Positions 62,865 through 64,000 of a stretch of DNA of 64,000 nt are shown here, piece by piece. The stretch is taken from the NCBI RefSeq assembly GCF_003046625.1, contig NZ_QAAD01000002.1:124001-188000 (forward strand), in the 5' to 3' direction. The first letter of the stretch is position 1. The number at the start of each line of letters is the position of its first letter. The notes under the pieces were generated by a model. The model saw only the letters and a program-made list of their open reading frames with translations. It made no database searches and was not told the DNA's origin. Position numbers and translations under genes: made by a program. Source of the DNA: Mangrovibacterium marinum. GTDB taxonomy: Bacteria > Bacteroidota > Bacteroidia > Bacteroidales > Prolixibacteraceae.

Positions 62865-63250
62865 TCATGATTCCGGGGAATCACCAACAGGAATGAAAAT
62901 TTAGGATTTTCCGACGATACTGTTATCGTTGTTGTCACGGGTTGTCGGGTTGTCATTCCACATAGCATCAATGCCGCTTGATAATCCGGCCGCCCTTTAT
63001 CGAAGGTGAGAAGTAAAACGCAAGCTCAAAGCAATCCCGGAGGGATGACATTTGGGTAGCTTTAGTATGTCCGTGGGCAAAATTCCGTCCCTACGGGACG
63101 GTACAATCTACCTCAGATCTTTAGTGCTACCTAAACATAATGGCTAAAGCCATTGCTGAGAAGAAATGACCCCCCGTCCGGTAGGACAAAATATCCTCTT
63201 TTATACAAATTAGAATTGACAGAACACTCGCTTAAGCGTCGAAAAAGGAA
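62865..63250 (-). repeat. Composite interspersed repeat, copy 4 (long form)
   Basis: Read on the minus strand: TTTTTCGACGCTTAAGCGAG, TCTAATTTGTATAAAAG, core GTCCTACCGGACGGG (about 63174-63188), the palindrome AATGGCTTTAGCCATT (63139-63154), arms GGTAGC/GCTACC (63126-63131 and 63055-63060) enclosing CCGTCCCGTAGGGACGG (63085-63101), CCTCCGGGATTG, a shortened middle block, CGACAACCCGACAACC and the end GATTCCCCGGAATCATGAATG. Order is the same as copy 3. The 483-base gap 62852-63334 holds only this repeat and the sugar-kinase terminator. Confidence 0.82.
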
Positions 63251-63257
63251 CTTTCAT

Positions 63258-63295
63258 AAAAAAGCTCCGGCCTTTCTCCAAGACCCGAGCTTTTT
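63258..63295 (-). terminator. Terminator of the sugar kinase gene
   Basis: On the minus strand AAAAAGCTC (63287-63295 side) pairs with GAGCTTTTTT (63258-63267 side) around a G-rich loop, with a T run. The interspersed repeat starts directly after it. Confidence 0.75.
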
Positions 63296-63334
63296 CTGCG
63301 CACTCGTTTATTCGAATATTTCAACGCTTCGATG

Positions 63335-64000
63335 CTAGCGATCCACCGTGTGTATTTTTCCGGTAAAGGCCAGCAGTTGCTCATAGCTGGGGTAACCTTC
63401 ACTATCGCCACGCACCAGGGTTGCCATGGCTCCCACTCCGTTGGCATAGTCGCCCGCTTCCTGAATCGACAAACCTTTCAGACGGCTGCTCAGGTAGCCA
63501 GCGGCAAAACCATCGCCGGCGCCAACGGTATCCTCCAGTTTTTCGACAATATAGCCGGGGACAAACTCGCGTTGTGTTCCATCGGACACCATGCAGCCCT
63601 TCTTGCCTAATTTAAGGGCAATCTCGCTCACCCCCATCGCATGAAAGGCCTTAAAAATCTCGTCGGTATCGGTAGTTCCCAGCAACAGTTCCGACTCATC
63701 GATTCCGGGAAACAAGATATCCACCTCCTTACAAATTTCGAGGATGGTTGCCTTGGCCTGCTCGGCACTCCACAGTTTCAGCCGTATATTCGGGTCGAAG
63801 GACACCTTCACTCCCGCAGCTTTAGCAATCCGAATAGCCTCGAAAACGGTTGCCCGAGCCGACTCGCTGATGGCCGGAGTAATGCCGGTCAGGTGCAAAA
63901 TCTGAGCTCGCTGGATGTATTCCCGATCCAGGTCGGCGGGTGTCAGGAAGCTGGCCGCCGAGTTTTTGCGATAGTAATACACATTGGGGTTCACGTGCTC
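63335..64000 (-). CDS. PfkB-family sugar kinase, probable 2-keto-3-deoxygluconate kinase (N-terminus outside window)
   Basis: C-terminal 221 residues of a ribokinase-like carbohydrate kinase; the frame is open through base 64000, so its start lies beyond the edge. PfkB signature 2 with the catalytic Asp is DTVGAGDGFAAGYLSSRL; VKVSFDPNIRLKLW, DILFPGIDESELLLGTTD and EIALKLGKKGCMV are typical of KDG kinases (KdgK), as is YYYRKNSAAS, which contacts the acid sugar. KDG kinase phosphorylates 2-keto-3-deoxygluconate from uronic acid breakdown. An aldolase partner would be expected to the right of the window. Confidence 0.88.
   Translation of the reverse strand, partial: EHVNPNVYYYRKNSAASFLTPADLDREYIQRAQILHLTGITPAISESARATVFEAIRIAKAAGVKVSFDPNIRLKLWSAEQAKATILEICKEVDILFPGIDESELLLGTTDTDEIFKAFHAMGVSEIALKLGKKGCMVSDGTQREFVPGYIVEKLEDTVGAGDGFAAGYLSSRLKGLSIQEAGDYANGVGAMATLVRGDSEGYPSYEQLLAFTGKIHTVDR

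Overview
The window reads as a chromosomal segment of a member of the phylum Bacteroidota, probably order Marinilabiliales (Prolixibacteraceae-like). Support: SusC/SusD pairs with surface glycan-binding lipoproteins, an ECF sigma/FecR/STN-SusC signalling set, a PorT gene of the type IX secretion system beside ubiE, a TamL-type lipoprotein Omp85, and promoters of the form TTTG-N19..21-TAnnTTTG. The genus is an inference; no rRNA or tRNA gene was seen.

Layout. (1) 1-2951, minus strand: sigma factor, FecR and the N-terminal third of a SusC receptor with an STN domain, the regulatory head of a polysaccharide locus that runs off the left edge. (2) 2952-4063: no gene; one copy of an interspersed non-coding repeat and the terminator of the next operon. 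(3) 4064-22089, minus strand: a complete mannan/galactomannan utilisation operon with SusC, SusD, two surface glycan-binding proteins, GH26 mannanase, CE7 acetyl esterase, second GH26, GH130 mannosylglucose phosphorylase, mannobiose/cellobiose 2-epimerase, GPH symporter and GH27 alpha-galactosidase, with a divergent AraC-type regulator (22433-23311). The chain would cut mannan at the surface, import and deacetylate oligosaccharides, trim galactose, import mannobiose, epimerise it to mannosylglucose and phosphorolyse it. (4) 23786-34367, plus strand: TamA-like Omp85 and TamB, a hybrid histidine kinase whose receiver domain lacks its phosphoacceptor Asp, and pheT. (5) 34586-39120: a DMT transporter, a 1.3 kb gene-free stretch packed with modular palindromic repeats, and a GH51 arabinofuranosidase. 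(6) 39121-46324: a YtxH-like protein, a 41-bp minisatellite, then a minus-strand series pheA, flavodoxin, aminotransferase, Crp-like regulator, ferredoxin and three 2-oxoacid:ferredoxin oxidoreductase subunits. (7) 46493-57887: porin, TamL, a SpoU-type methyltransferase, FAD dehydrogenase, porT, ubiE, an AIR-synthase-related protein, an SDR and an Ldh-type dehydrogenase. (8) 58281-64000: katG, a GH43 enzyme, a hotdog thioesterase, another full repeat copy, and a PfkB sugar kinase cut by the right edge.

The least explained material is non-coding: a family of composite repeats (3.4-4.0, 35.7-36.75, 38.96-39.02, 58.0 and 62.9-63.25 kb) whose copies keep hairpins at equivalent places while the hairpin sequences differ, and the minisatellite at 39.6-39.9 kb.
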